Assembly: GCA_034509735.1 (NCBI GenBank) | Contig: JACGWO010000004.1 | Span: 23,417,395 to 23,481,394, forward strand | Source: Sesamum alatum | Lineage: Eukaryota > Streptophyta > Magnoliopsida > Lamiales > Pedaliaceae | Direction: 5' to 3' | DNA: 64,000 nt | Notes under the pieces: generated by a model | The model's database searches: none | What the model was told of the DNA's origin: nothing | What the model saw: only the letters and a program-made list of their open reading frames with translations | Program-made: the position numbers and the translations under genes | Shown: piece by piece, positions 12,334 to 23,214 of the stretch | How positions within the stretch are numbered: the stretch's first letter is position 1 | Layout of the letters: the number at the start of each line of letters is the position of its first letter

Positions 12334-13079
12334 AGCGTTATATTTTCTTTTAACTAAAAATAGTTTTTTTTTTTCCTAGAAGTAGTATTCTTTTTACATA
12401 AAATCAATTTATCATTTCATAAATTGGTATATTTTTCTTAAAAATACTTTCCTTTTTTTAATAACTAGTAGGGAAATTATCCTAAAATTATCATTTTTTT
12501 CCAAAGTATTATATTTTTTTGCAGTTTACAATTATCATAGTACAAAAACTATAACTAACATTTACAACAAAATCTTGAGATGGAATTTGTGATAGAATTT
12601 GAAAAGCCATTGCAAAAGCCGTCTCAAAATGGAGGGAATTTGATTTTTTGGACTTAGGTTCATCAATTTTGTAGTGCAGTTGTGATGCATTTGCTACAGC
12701 TTCGTTTAGATTTTTGATTTGGCCAAAAAAAATTTAATGAAGTATCAGTATGAAATTGTTGTTATGGAATTGCGGCAGAATTCACCATGTCGTCGCAAGT
12801 ATTTTCGTTGTTTGTAAAGCCGTCACAAACTCTTGTTTAGAAAAAAAAAAAAAAAAAAAAAACAACTTATAATACATAGTTTCCTTGATTCTTCTAACTT
12901 TACTTTTAAGCACCACTTATGTTTAGGTGCGAGTTTTGACAAAGCCCTACTTCTGTATTAAAAATAAAAATATTATGAGTACAAGTAATTTTCAATGCAA
13001 AAAATTAGACGAATACCACTAGTCTCTACACTTACAACAATGAAAAGCAAAAAGTATAACTTGAATCATCACCTTATTC
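12334..13079. other. AT-rich spacer with CACTA-like subterminal motifs, no gene
   Basis: Mostly AT-rich. Motifs such as 'gccgtctcaaaatgg' and 'gccgtcacaaactc' near 12,600-12,830 again look like CACTA subterminal sequence. An A tract lies at about 12,841-12,860. Nothing coding is visible. Confidence 0.5.
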
Positions 13080-14480
13080 TTCATCAGTTTAGTTATTGAA
13101 ACTATCTTCATCCTCTTCATCCATGTTGTTGGACGTAACCTTTCATGCTCGAGATGTCTCAGCTCCCTCCATCACATAAAAAAAAAAAAACAAAAGTTGG
13201 ATACCATTCGGATCATGTGGTGTGCGTCTCTGTGTCCATAGTAATTGAAGGAACATCGACGACTTCCTCATGTTGATATGCAACATTAGTTCCAAGAGCC
13301 TTTACTGTTCTTCTAGCCTTTGTCTTGCATACAACCATCCAATCAGTTTTGTTCCTCATCACGACCAAGTACTTGGTGTACTGGACTTAAATTACTTGTT
13401 GTGCAAGTATAAAAGGATCATCCTTCTAGTATACTTGTCTGAAGTTAACGTCAACAAGTTGATACTGAGAATATACTTTCTTGCACTTGAACTAATCAAC
13501 CCAGTTACACTTGAACAAAACCACAAGTAAGTTCGGCACAACTAGTAATTCAATTTAATTTTCTCCAGATTGCACAAAATAACGGCTAGATTTTTCTCCA
13601 ATTCCTTCACCTTGTTCACATCAAGTATGGTAGAGCATAAGACTTGAAATATAAGACTAACATTCATTAATGCACTCTAAAACAAACTCGAGAAGCATCT
13701 CCTTGAAAGTAATTGGGATCAAATTCTGCATGAAGATGTGAAAGTCGTGCTCATGCCATACAGCCTCAACTCGAACATATCCACGTATCTAGAAACTGTC
13801 CTAAAGGTTAGGAGGTCATCACAATCCACATCAACATTGCAGTGCATCTTGACTGATTGACTCATCGTGTGGTCGTATATTTGCACACCAACTTGCATAA
13901 GTACAACAACTCCTCGACTAATGATTGCATATACACATCGATGGGATATTTCAGGTTGGATGGGCCGAGAATAACCAATGTAAAGAACAAATACTCATAC
14001 TTTAACCATATTATAAGGGTGATTGTACTGTGTAAGGATAAATGGTCAATAGGAGTAAGTCTTCTCGTATTGTCCGTGCGGCGCAAATCTGTCGACACAA
14101 AAACACAATTGAACATTTTGAGGCTCTACTATATAGAAATGTTTCCTTTCCTCAACATCTAAAGGATGACAATGCAGAACTCCTCTACCTGATGACCGGG
14201 ATGCCATATCATATGCTTAGTAGTGAAACATAAAATACAAGCGTCAAGTTATTGGCAAGTACCTTAACAAAGAGTATGTGGACTTTTGTGCTAGGGGTTA
14301 TGGGCCCTAGTCGGTTTGAATCTCGAATTCCTCAAAACTTGCAAAACTCTTACTCAATATCGTTATTCCAATTGAGCATGCTCAAAATTTATGACCTTTA
14401 AATCCAATTTTGTTTTCAACGATTTCGTGGTATAGTAATCTAAGGGAAGGATGTGATCATGGGATAACACCCACACTCCG
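13080..14480 (-). pseudogene. Second TNP2-type CACTA transposase relic, internally deleted
   Basis: The minus strand carries 'TTKHMIWHPGH' (near 14,200), then 'LKYEYLFFTLVILGPSN' and 'IDVYMQSLVEELLYL' (14,010-13,900), the TNP2 core block. It then jumps to 'AVILCNLEKI' (about 13,580) and to sequence resembling the C-terminal 'VLFKCxW...DPFILAxQ' domain (13,530-13,370). The block containing the 'AWRHFD' region of the first copy is missing here, and stops are frequent. This is a separate copy from the one at 10.5-11.5 kb, because the 'LTLVILG(P/S)SN' block occurs in both. Confidence 0.6.
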
Positions 14481-14734
14481 ACTAGGAATGACTACTAGTA
14501 ATAACCTTTTTGAAGAAAATTACTTATAAATTAGGGTATATTATAACGGCACCCCTTAAGATTAGGTCCAAATACATAAACATCCCCTGTCATTTCCAAA
14601 ATTACAAGTACACCCCTTAATGGGTGTTAGTGTAATGTTTTTCAGAAGGTGTTTGTGTAAGCTTTTGCCTCTGAACAAGCGGTGTAATTTCAATTACAAT
14701 TACAACCTCAAGGGGTGTATTTATAATTTTACAT

Positions 14735-14990
14735 GGGGGTGGTGGCAATTTCAGTCCAGGACCATTCGAGATTTGCAATAAAGGCTGTAATTTATGAAAA
14801 ATAACAATTTTGGTCCGAAAAAAAATAATTTGAAAGAAATTTTTAAAGATCCCCAATTTCTAGGTGTCTCGTGCAAGCCATGTGGAAAATTCTGGCCAAA
14901 TTAGGATTTGTCGGACCAATTTTTTTTTCATAAATTTTAGTCTTTTATTGCAAATCTCAAAATGACTTGATTTAAACTACCACCACCAAT
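14735..14990. mobile_element. Hairpin MITE, copy 1 of a family
   Basis: The left arm starts 'gggggtggtggcaatttcag' and the right arm ends 'actaccaccaccaa'. The arms pair over about 90 bases and share 'gagatttgcaataaa'. The element is about 256 bp with no coding capacity. It is the same family as the next element, 78 bases downstream. Confidence 0.65.
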
Positions 14991-15067
14991 ATATTAGTGG
15001 ACAAAAATTGCATTATTTTGGATTATAATTGCATTAGGGAATAATGAAATTTTGGTCTACTAACATT

Positions 15068-15324
15068 GGGGTGGTTGCAATTTTAGTCCACGCCACTTCA
15101 GAATTTACATAAAGGGTCGTAATTTATGAAAAATGACAATTTAGGTCCATCAATTGCAATTTTGCGGGGAAGTTTAAAAATTCCCAATTTTAAGCGTCAC
15201 ATGCAGGTTATATGACAAATTATGGCCAAATTAGGATTTTTCGAACTAAAATTACCACTTGTTATTAACTACAGTCCCTTATTGCAAAATTTGAATTAGC
15301 CTGGACTGAAGCTGCACAACCCCT
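15068..15324. mobile_element. Hairpin MITE, copy 2 of the same family
   Basis: It starts 'ggggtggttgcaattttagt' and ends with the inverted counterpart 'ctggactgaagctgcacaac' plus 'cccc'. The interior shares 'gtaatttatgaaaaatgaca' and 'ggccaaattaggattt' with copy 1 in the same orientation. Length is about 257 bp. Non-coding. Confidence 0.65.
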
Positions 15325-15333
15325 ATTACATAA

Positions 15334-15560
15334 GGGATTTTGATGCGGCGGATTTTTCAGAGTTCCACGTGTGGCACTAGCCTTCTCAAAGGCTAGTCAG
15401 CCTTGCCTCACACACTCCACACTTGGGCGCCCAACTTGCCCATGCCCATGCATCCTTGTGCATCTACCTGCCGACTTCCCACAAAGTCCTGCACACTGCC
15501 CATGCAATACCGATACTCACTACGACGCCCAAGTCTGCCCGACCACCTGGCCATGCAACC
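15334..15560 (-). repeat. 3' LTR remnant, internally deleted
   Basis: The sequence 'gggattttgatgc' through 'cacacactcca' matches the inner end of the 5' LTR. The following 'cccaacttgcccatgcccat' segment matches the outer end of the 5' LTR. The middle of the LTR is missing. The outer boundary is approximate. Confidence 0.6.
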
Positions 15561-17212
15561 GTTCATGTGCCGTCACCCAAAGTTCCTCATCTGGCCAACA
15601 TTTATACCATATGCCGACCACCAGCCCTGTGTCATGGAACCAACACGCATCAACAACATGCACCATCTTTCGATACCGAGTTTCCCCTCGTGCCAGTCCT
15701 CGTCCGACACTCTTAGCCGAGTCTCGTGCTCTCATCTACCGCACTATACCGACCAACATAACAATGGGGGTGCAAAACCACCCCCACCAACTGATGTCGA
15801 TGTCCTCGTCGCTCTTTTTTCTTCACCTCTAAAGTACTTAGAACCAATGCTTGCCTCCAGCCACAAGTATCATCATCACCGCACTATTTATCCCTGCAGC
15901 CCCACTTTCTTTTAGCAAATCACACATTACTGAGCTATGGTCCAGCTCCAAGGATCTGCTGTGCCTTAGACCATTTTCTGTACATCTCCACCTCCTGCAT
16001 CCACTCAATGCAACAACATGTTCATGCGGAAAATGTGCCCCTTTCTTCAACGGACTAATATGATGGTTTGCAACCATCTCTGATTTCTTCTTGTATAGAG
16101 TCCCCTTCCCATACTCCTTCCACAAGTCGGATGTTTGCCTCCCTGGAACGTAAATTACATCCAACAAAAGAAGTATCGTAGACAATAACAGAATTACACA
16201 GAAATAATTACAACATAAAAATAACAAAGTCATCTAGTAAACGGCCACAAGTTGCACATCCTCGAACACAACCTTCTCCTCAAGCTTGTGTTGGCAAATC
16301 CATTCACCAGCAACACTTTGGCAAAAAGGGACAGCCTTCAGACGACTGCCACAAGTTTAAGGTCCACCACAGCTCGGATAACCGATCAAAAATGAAGCCA
16401 TGTATTGACCCATACCCATCATTGCTCTCACTTCTATCCTGTCAACAAAGCCTATGATCATGATCAAACCTCTTGTGCATGAATTTTCCCCATGCACGAG
16501 ACTGTGCTTGCAGTTCAGCCACTTTCTTCTACGTCTCTCCAACCTGCATATGCTCAATCTACCACACTGTCGTTGTTCGTTCACCAGTCACTAAAGTTTT
16601 CAACCTGCTTCGTTTCAGCAATCTGCACCTAGTTTTTAGTACCTCAATGAAATAGCTAGCCCTCAGCCACTCTGTTGTCCACACACACGGAAGTCTCAGC
16701 CTTTCATCCTTCCCAAACATCTTACCGATCATTACCTTGTTGTTGCCCGCATCATCCTACTGATTCAAGTCAACGGTAAACCACAGATAGTCATTTGCCA
16801 CTCTTGAACATCCAGCATCCCATACTACCGATGTCAAAAATTGCAGACGCTGCTCACAAGTTTAGTAACCTATCCAACACTAGTGACTCTGAATCCCTCA
16901 AATGAAGAAAACCTTGCAATTCCACGCTAATTTCAAGGAAGGAATTGCCCCAACAACTCCTTATACCTGGTGCTCCACGCACCGCCAAAAGTTTTGGATA
17001 CGACAACGAACTTTTAGCACAATGGCCCTCCCGTTTGCACCATTGCTCGCACAGCTTCTGTACCAACTGTAATCTAGCCTTCATAGCCACACAGAATACT
17101 GATACGAGTTTGGGCTCCCATGCCAAACAATCTGGAACGTCTGAGCCTTCACAAATCTGACTTAAACCTTTTGAAGCATTCACGAGCATAGCAACGAGCA
17201 GCATGCTGCCAA

Positions 17213-17230
17213 CCAGGCTCTAATACCTAC
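17213..17230 (-). promoter_or_regulatory. Primer binding site, initiator tRNA-Met type
   Basis: The minus strand reads 'ggtattagagcctgg' directly inside the LTR end. The canonical plant Copia PBS is TGGTATCAGAGC, so this matches with one C-to-T change and a changed first base. Confidence 0.65.
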
Positions 17231-17238
17231 TACCACAC

Positions 17239-18107
17239 GGGATTTTGATGCAGCAAAATTTTCAGAGGCCCCCGTGCGGCACTAGCCTTTGAGAAGGCTA
17301 GTCAACCTTGCCTCACACACTCCATGGTCGTGTGTGATTGGGAAAATAAGGAACACAAGCCACTTATCTCATACAAGCAATAGGAATTAAGCAACACAGC
17401 TATTTACGAGCAATGCCTAATCTTATATTTTATTCGATCAATCAAAATACAAAGAAACCTAAGATTGCATACAAGACTTTGTCCCCTCACACTCATATCT
17501 CTCTCATATGAAATTACAAGCCTGCTAAAACAATTATATACAGCATATGCAGTTGAGAGCCCCAACTGTTAGGCAAAACTGCTCCTAACTGCTCCAAAGT
17601 TGCCACACATGTTTTGGGCAGTTCCAACCCACCATCTGCTAAGTTGCCTAGTGGTTTCCACCCCTCAACTGGCAGTCACATGCCCCACCCATGCTCATTG
17701 TTCCAGCCATCGCAGCCAGCCACCATTTATTGACCACTCGCCCAACAGTCACCAAGCCTGTAGGCTTTGTGCAGACGCCCTAAGATCGTCCACGCGCACC
17801 ATTGGCCAATCTGCCAGCCTAATGAGGAAACTCGCACGTCGGGTGCCATCCGTCTGCATTGTCTCGCCATTCTGCCGCATCTAGTCGAGATCTGTCGCAT
17901 TGTTTTGCCAGCCTGGTCGAGACCTTCCCCACAGCATGCTACCCTCGCGCAATAGACTGCCGACTGTCTCTGCACATGGGTGCCCAGCTCGCCCATGCCC
18001 ACGCATCCATGCATATCTGTCTACCTACTTCTGACAAAGTCCTGCGTACTGCCCACAAAATGCCGACACTTACTGCCAACACCCAAGTCTGCCCAAACGT
18101 CCTTTGG
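17239..18107 (-). repeat. 5' LTR (minus orientation)
   Basis: The minus strand shows a TATA-like 'tatataattg' (plus about 17,532-17,541) and, about 100 bases further, an AATAAAATATAAG polyadenylation-like string (plus about 17,427-17,443). This order is expected for an LTR promoter and terminator. The outer end merges into the gag of the neighbouring Ty3/gypsy element near 18,110-18,130. Confidence 0.6.
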
Positions 18108-18124
18108 CAGTGGCGCCCCCATGG

Positions 18125-18760
18125 TAGAGCCCTTTCGCCCCCCACATATTAGCAGAGGTAATGCACCTAGGGGTCAAGATCCCAAGTTTGAGTGAGTATA
18201 ACAGACTAGGGGATCCTCAAGATCATTTTGACCGCTTCATGGCTAGGGCGGATCTGCTGGACATCAGTGACGGAGCATATTGCAAGTTATTTCGTGCTAC
18301 CCTCTCAGGGAAAGCAATGGCGTGGTCCAACCAGCTACCTCCAGGGACTATTGAGTTGTTTGAACAACTCTCGCAGCGCTTCCTGCACCATTTTTCGATA
18401 AACCGGTGGTATCCCAAGACTGCTTCGTACTTGTTCACAATAGTCCAGCGGGAGAAACGAGAGTTTGAGGGAATATGTGCAGCGCTTCTCAAAAGCAGTG
18501 CTAGAAGTTCCGCACGTGAATCTTGAGTTGTTGGCAAGCATTGCAGAATTTTAGAAGGGGACGGTTTAAGGAGTCGATTGCGGGAAAGCCTCCCACGACT
18601 CAGGAAGAATTGTTGTTGAGAGCAGAGAAATACATCAGGATAGAAGAGACAGTAGGAGTGCGTCCCACGAATCCCTTCAAGCGGAAGGCTGATGAGGAAG
18701 AGAAGAGGTTTTCCCCAGGATAGAAGGGGGCAGGTGGGAACGCAAGCCACCGCAGCCAAG
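18125..18760 (+). pseudogene. gag: Gag (Retrotrans_gag-like), N-terminally truncated and frameshifted
   Basis: The core starts 'KIPSLSEYNRLGDPQDHFDR' and has 'CKLFRATLSGKAMAWSNQLP' and 'FEQLSQRFLHHFS'. These are the conserved steps of Ty3/gypsy gag: P-x-L-x-x-Y-x-G-x-x-DP-x-DH, then the hydrophobic 'A-x-x-WF/S-x-LP' and 'F-x-x-L-x-x-x-F-x-x-x-F' blocks. After about residue 100 the frame shifts. The continuation ends with 'PTTQEELLLRAEKYIRIEE', a typical gag C-terminal motif. About 100-150 N-terminal residues expected in this lineage are absent. Gag would form the cytoplasmic particle. Confidence 0.8.
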
Positions 18761-18826
18761 AGATTTGGTGCGGTATAATCCTTTAAATTGCCCGCGAGCT
18801 CAAGTCCTCGCGGTGGCTGAACAGCA

Positions 18827-19084
18827 ATGGTTAGTGAGATGGCCTATTCGATTAAGGAGAATCTTCAGGGAATGAAATCTGATAAGTACTGTCACTTCCA
18901 TAAGGATCGAGGCCACATCACTGAGGAGTGCCATCATTTAAGGAATGAAATTGAGAAGCTCATCAGGAGAGGATACTTAAAGGAATTTGTGGAAAAAATG
19001 AAGCAACGGCCCCGGGAGGCCACTCGTGAGAGTCAGCAGATGACACCCCGTCTCGAGATGGGGGTCAAGGTGGAAGCAGAGTAG
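18827..19084 (+). pseudogene. Gag zinc-finger segment
   Basis: The frame contains 'KYCHFHKDRGHITEECHHLR', a Cys-x2-His ... His-x4-Cys finger, followed by 'NEIEKLIRRGYLKEFVE'. This pairing, finger then 'EIE-x-LIRRGYL', is characteristic of Tat-type gag C termini. It ends at a stop at 19,082-19,084 before the protease frame. Confidence 0.75.
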
Positions 19085-19114
19085 GAGAGGAAAGATAACC
19101 TTCCGACCACTTGA

Positions 19115-19621
19115 GTGATTGGAGTCATTTCAGGAGAACCAGCGGGCGGGGACTCGCGGCGAGCTAGGAAAGCTGCCGTGAGAGCAGCGGGGTATGTTGC
19201 CAACCAGGTTGCCTACAATGAGGTTATGGGGATGCCACGAACACACCCCACAGAAGAGATAATTTTTAATTACAAAGACCTGGAGGGGAGCCTTCCCACC
19301 TGTAATGACGCGATAGTTGTGGCGGCCTCAATATCTAATTTCTGGGTGAGAAAGATCCTAATAGATAGTGGGAGTTCAACAGATATCCTTTTTCACAAGG
19401 CCTTTTCTCATATGAGGATCGATAATGTACAACTCACACCCATCAATACCCCCTTAACCAGCTTCAGTGGAGATGTAGTTGTGCCATTGAGAGAGGTCAC
19501 ACTGTCGATATCAATAGGGATGTACCCCAGGCCAGTGACAAAGTTTGTCAAGTTTCTAGTGGTAGATGTACCTTCTGCTTACAACGCGATCCTTGGGCGA
19601 CCGAGTTTGAATCTCTTCTAG
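19115..19621 (+). pseudogene. Aspartic protease domain
   Basis: The active-site motif is visible in 'ILIDSGSSTDILF' (around residues 86-98), followed by the flap region and the C-terminal 'YNAILGRPSLNLF'. A stop codon at 19,619-19,621 interrupts the frame directly after this. The same frame continues with 'AVISTYHMKVKFPT', which normally joins protease to RT, so the stop is a nonsense mutation rather than the natural end. Confidence 0.85.
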
Positions 19622-19624
19622 GCT

Positions 19625-21170
19625 GTGATATCCACCTACCACATGAAGGTAAAATTCCCAACACCTGAAGGCGTAGGAGAAGTGGTAGGGGATAGGAAGC
19701 AAGCAAGAGAATATTATGCAAGTATATTGAAGAAGCCAATAGAGGTCCCCGAGGGGAAAGTTGAGGGCAGTGGAAGTTTGGTTGCAACAAGGGAGTCCCT
19801 TACGGGGTACCTTGGTGAGCCAAACAAAGGGAGTTCCCAAGAAGGGCAGAGAGAGGAGGCTCGAAGAGAAGCCAAAAAGAGAAAAGTTGAGGAGGAAAGA
19901 ATGGAGGCCTTCGAGGAGATCAAATTGGTGGAGCTCCTAGGGAATCCGAGAAAGTCATTGAAGGTTGGATCGTTGCTAAACACGCAGCTGGAGTGCGTTA
20001 TCATTGATTTTTTTCTAGAATCTGTTGAGGCATTCACATGGGAGATGGCAGATATGAAAGGGATAGACCCCGAGGTCATGGTCCATAAACTTAACATAGA
20101 CCCGAAGGCAAAACTAGTAAATCAGAAAATGAGGGCGTTCGGGGTGGAGAGAAACAAGATAATCAGCAAGGAAGTCGAGAAGCTGCTTCAAGTCGACTAT
20201 ATTCGACCTGTACATTACCCCGAGTGGTTGACCAATGTGGTCCTAGTTCCGAAAAGCAATGGAAAGTGGACGATGTGTATTGATTTCACTGACCTAAATT
20301 GAGCCTGCTCTAAAGATTCATACCCTTTACCCAAGATCAACGCACTTATTAACTCAACTTCAGGGTGTGGTTAATGAGCTTTCTAGATGCTTTCCAAGGG
20401 TATAACCAGATTCGGTTGGCACATGAAGATCAGGAAAAGACAAGTTTCGTTACCGAGCAGGGACATATTGCTACAGAGTTATGCCGTTTGGTTTGATGAA
20501 TGCGGGCACCACATACAGAATATTGGTAAATGGCATGTTCCGGGAGCAGATAGGAAGGAATATGGAAGTATATATAGATGATATGTTGGTCAAGAGTCGT
20601 AGGAGGGAAGACCATGTGAAAGACCTGGCAGAATGTTTTTGCACTTTGAAGAAATATGGGATGAAGCTGAATCTCGCGAAATGCACTTTCAGAGTTCAGG
20701 GGGGGAAATTCCTGGGATTCATGATATCTCAGAGAGGGATAGAGTCTAATCCGGAAAAAATTGAGGCTATCATGAAAATGAAACCTCCCAAGACAACAAA
20801 GGAAGTCCAGAATTTGACGGGACGGATGGCAGCACTTCATCGTTTCATCTCGAAGTCTTCAGAACGGGGTCTTCCATTCTTCAAGGTATTGAGAAAAGTG
20901 GAAGGATTTTCTTGGACGTAGCAGTGTCAGGCCGCCTTCGAGGATCTGAAGAGGTATCTTACTTCACCACCTCTGTTGACAAAGCCGGAGCCCGGGGAGA
21001 CCCTGTTCATGTATCTATCCATTTCAGAAGGGGCAGTAAGTTCAGTTCTCGTCAGAGAAGAGGGGCACGAACACCGGCCAGTATACTATGCGAGCAAGAC
21101 CCTGTAGAGGCTGGAAGAAAGATACGCCTAGATAGAGAAGGTGGCTTTGGCCTTGATAACAACAGTTAAG
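19625..21170 (+). pseudogene. pol: Reverse transcriptase and first RNase H, with several breaks
   Basis: The first block (19,625-20,302) has 'EVEKLLQVDYIRPVHYPEWL' and 'TNVVLVPKSNGKWTMCIDFT', the RT fingers, and ends in a premature stop. After a frameshift, the palm region (20,481-20,921) has 'MPFGLMNAGTTY' and the intact catalytic 'VYIDDMLVKS', then 'GGKFLGFMISQRGIESNPEK'. Connection and first RNase H sequence follows in shifted frames (20,912-21,170). RT and RNase H would copy the RNA genome in the particle. At least three frame breaks make this copy inactive. Confidence 0.88.
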
Positions 21171-21790
21171 AAGTTACGTCCCTATTTTCAATCGCATCCC
21201 GTGGTAGTATTGACGAACCAACCCCTGAAGAGGGTGCTAGTGGACCTTAACACATCTGGAAGGGTGGTAAAGTGGTCAGTGGAGCTAAGTGAACATGGAA
21301 TCGAATATCAACCTAGGCCTGCCATCAAGGCGCAGGCGTTGGTAGACTTTATTTTCGAGTTGACGGAAGAGGAAGGCACGCAAGAAAAGAAATTTTGGAG
21401 GATGTTCGTGGATGGCTCATCTACGTCTCAAGGCAGTGGTGTGGGAATAGTAATTGAGTGTCCGCAGGGGGACATGCTGCGTTTATGCCATCCGGCTTGG
21501 TTTCGCTGCCTCAAATAATGAAGCAAAGTACGAAGCCCTCATTGCAGAGGGGAAGTTGGCCTTTGTGACCGGGGCAAAGCGGGTGAAGGTGTATAGTGAT
21601 TCCCAGCTGGTGGTCAGGCAGGTGAAATGGGGATTTTGAGGCCAAAGGAGCAAATGGCCAAGTACCTGGAAAGTATTCAAACAGTGAGAAAAAAGTTCGA
21701 TGCGTTCACGTTGGAACCAATCCCGCGGGCGGAGAATGAGGAGGCAGGTCAACTTGCTAAGCTAGCCAGCTCATTGGCTCCCCTAAAGAG
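21171..21790 (+). pseudogene. Second RNase H domain (Tat-type dual RNase H)
   Basis: Here '[20 protein letters not shown]' gives the first catalytic Asp block. After a frameshift come '[17 protein letters not shown]' (catalytic Glu) and '[18 protein letters not shown]' (Asp). A third shifted frame continues 'FTLEPIPRAENEEAGQLAKL'. A second RNase H after the usual one is a recognised trait of the Tat lineage. The frameshifts lie near 21,500 and 21,630. Confidence 0.8.
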
Positions 21791-21799
21791 CAAGAGGAT

Positions 21800-23069
21800 A
21801 ACCTTGTCGAACCAAGAGCGACCTGACGTGAATGTGGATGGGGATGAAGTCTTGACGACGAAAGGAACTTCATCAGGATGGAAGGAGGAATTAGAAGCGT
21901 ATTTGAAATCTAGAGTGGTGCCCCAAGATCCGAAGGAAGCAAGGGCAATTCACACAAGGGCAGCCAGGTTCACCTTAATAGATGGGGAATTATACAAGAG
22001 AGGATTTTCACAGCCATATCTCAAGTGCATAAACAAAGACAAGGTGGAGTATGTCTTGAGAGAAATTCATGAAGGGAGTTGTGGCAACCACTCTGGAGGA
22101 AGGGTATTGGCGCGCAAGGCCTTGCGGCAAGGATACTTTTGGAAACCCATACAGGCGGACGCCGGAGACTTGGTAAAGAAATGCTGGAAATGCCAAGAAC
22201 ACGCGAATTTCACCTGCGTTCCAGCAGCGGATATGCAGCCACTTCACAACCCTTGCCCTTTCGATCAGTGGGGGATGGATATAGTGGGGAAACTCCCCGA
22301 GCAACAGGCCAATGAGAGTACTTACTTGTAGCCGTGGACTATTTCTCGAAGTGGGTAGAAGCAAAGGCATTAAGCAGAATCACGAAAAAAGAGGTTATCA
22401 AATTTGTGTGGAAGAACACAATTTGTCGCTTCGGCATTCCTAAAGCTTTTGTGATGGACAATGGTACGCAGTTCCAGGGGGCCAAATTTCGCCAGTGGTG
22501 TCAGGAGCTGAAGATAAGACAGTGTTACGCCTCGGTAGCGACCCCCCAGTCAAATGGGCAAGCAGAGGTAACCAACAGGATAATCATCCAGAACTTGAAG
22601 ACAAGGTTGGAAGAAGCCAAAGGCGATTGGGCGGAAGAGCTTCCAGGAGTCCTATGGGCATATCGGACCACCCCACGACGAGGTATGGGTGAGACCCCGT
22701 TTAGTCTGGTTTAGGGACGGAGGCTGTCATCCTGGTGGAGATAGGAGAGGAAACACTCAGGTAAGGCAATACGAGCCAACTAGCAACGATAGTGAGCGGT
22801 GGGTGGACCTAGATCTCCTCGAAGAGCTAAGGAGCAGCGCGAACGTCAGGACAGAAGCTTACAATATGTTGATGGCAAGAGCTTATAATGATAGAGTGCG
22901 ACATCGGGGTTTTCAAGTAGGCGACTTCATGCTAAGAAGAGCTGAAGCGACAGGGAACATTGGAAAGCTCGACGCTAAATGGGTAGGACCTTATCAAATA
23001 GTTGAGGTGTCAGGGAAAGGGACTTACCGCCTGCAAAAGATGGATGGGAAGGAAGTCCCGCGCACTTAG
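21800..23069 (+). pseudogene. Integrase with HHCC finger, DDE core and C-terminal domain
   Basis: An HHCC zinc finger is visible around 'EIHEGSCGNHSGGR' and 'VKKCWKCQEHA'. The DDE residues are in 'QWGMDIVGKLP', 'KAFVMDNGTQF' and 'SNGQAEVTNRII'. A stop near 22,331 and a frameshift near 22,714 break it. The C-terminal part (22,689-23,069) has 'YNDRVRHRGFQVGDFMLRRA' and 'KWVGPYQIVEVSGKGTYRL', matching the usual gypsy integrase tail. The element is class-typical and dead. Confidence 0.88.
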
Positions 23070-23214
23070 AACGTGATTAAATTGAAAAAATACTTTGTCT
23101 AAGAAGTTGCGTGAAAAGTTGTATTTATTGTTAGTTTCAGCACCTCTGTAACCTTCACTTATGGTAATAAAATGTCGTTGTTTTGTTTTTCAACGAGGAG
23201 TTTGTCATTTAATA
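23070..23214 (+). other. Short non-coding spacer after integrase
   Basis: It contains 'ggtaataaaatgtcgttg', a possible polyadenylation signal, but no coding sequence. It leads into the hairpin array. Confidence 0.5.

Larger units (their letters stand above)
4606..12676 (-). mobile_element. CACTA (En/Spm) transposon relic, boundaries tentative
   Basis: The left end has CACTACAAAATT (4,606-4,617) and the right end AATTTTGTAGTG (12,665-12,676), a perfect 12-bp inverted repeat of the CACTA type. Inside, minus-strand remnants of both CACTA proteins are present: TNP2-type transposase at 10,530-11,534 and a Transposase_24-type protein at 9,265-10,300. Subterminal blocks rich in 'gcgacgg'-type motifs lie near both ends (4,630-4,760, 6,860-7,150, 8,290-9,060 and 11,780-12,310). 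The 3-bp flanks are gtc and cag and do not match. A second possible right end, 'tatagtg' at 12,327-12,333, follows another subterminal block. The limits could therefore come from two nested or recombined elements. Confidence 0.55.
15334..18110 (-). mobile_element. Non-autonomous LTR retroelement (minus strand), no recognisable gag/pol
   Basis: Two related terminal sequences flank this element. The 3' LTR remnant (15,334-15,560) matches the ends of the 5' LTR (17,239-18,107): its first ~80 bases match 17,239-17,320, and the next ~120 bases match 17,970-18,090. The 3' copy thus lacks about 640 bases. Just inside the 5' LTR is a primer binding site. The roughly 1.65-kb interior holds short frames on both strands, none of which I can match to gag, protease, RT or integrase, so it looks like a passenger element (LARD or TRIM-like). 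Copia affiliation is suggested by the Met-type PBS only. Confidence 0.6.

Noticed and set aside
15371..15915. Long plus-strand frames rich in Pro, His, Ser and Thr
   Set aside because: Three overlapping frames are open at once across an LTR remnant and its interior. This reflects C-rich composition rather than coding selection.
18111..18117. TGGCGCC as the functional primer binding site of the Tat element
   Set aside because: The following bases do not continue the known Tat PBS, and no matching 5' LTR precedes it. It is kept only as a hint of the breakpoint.
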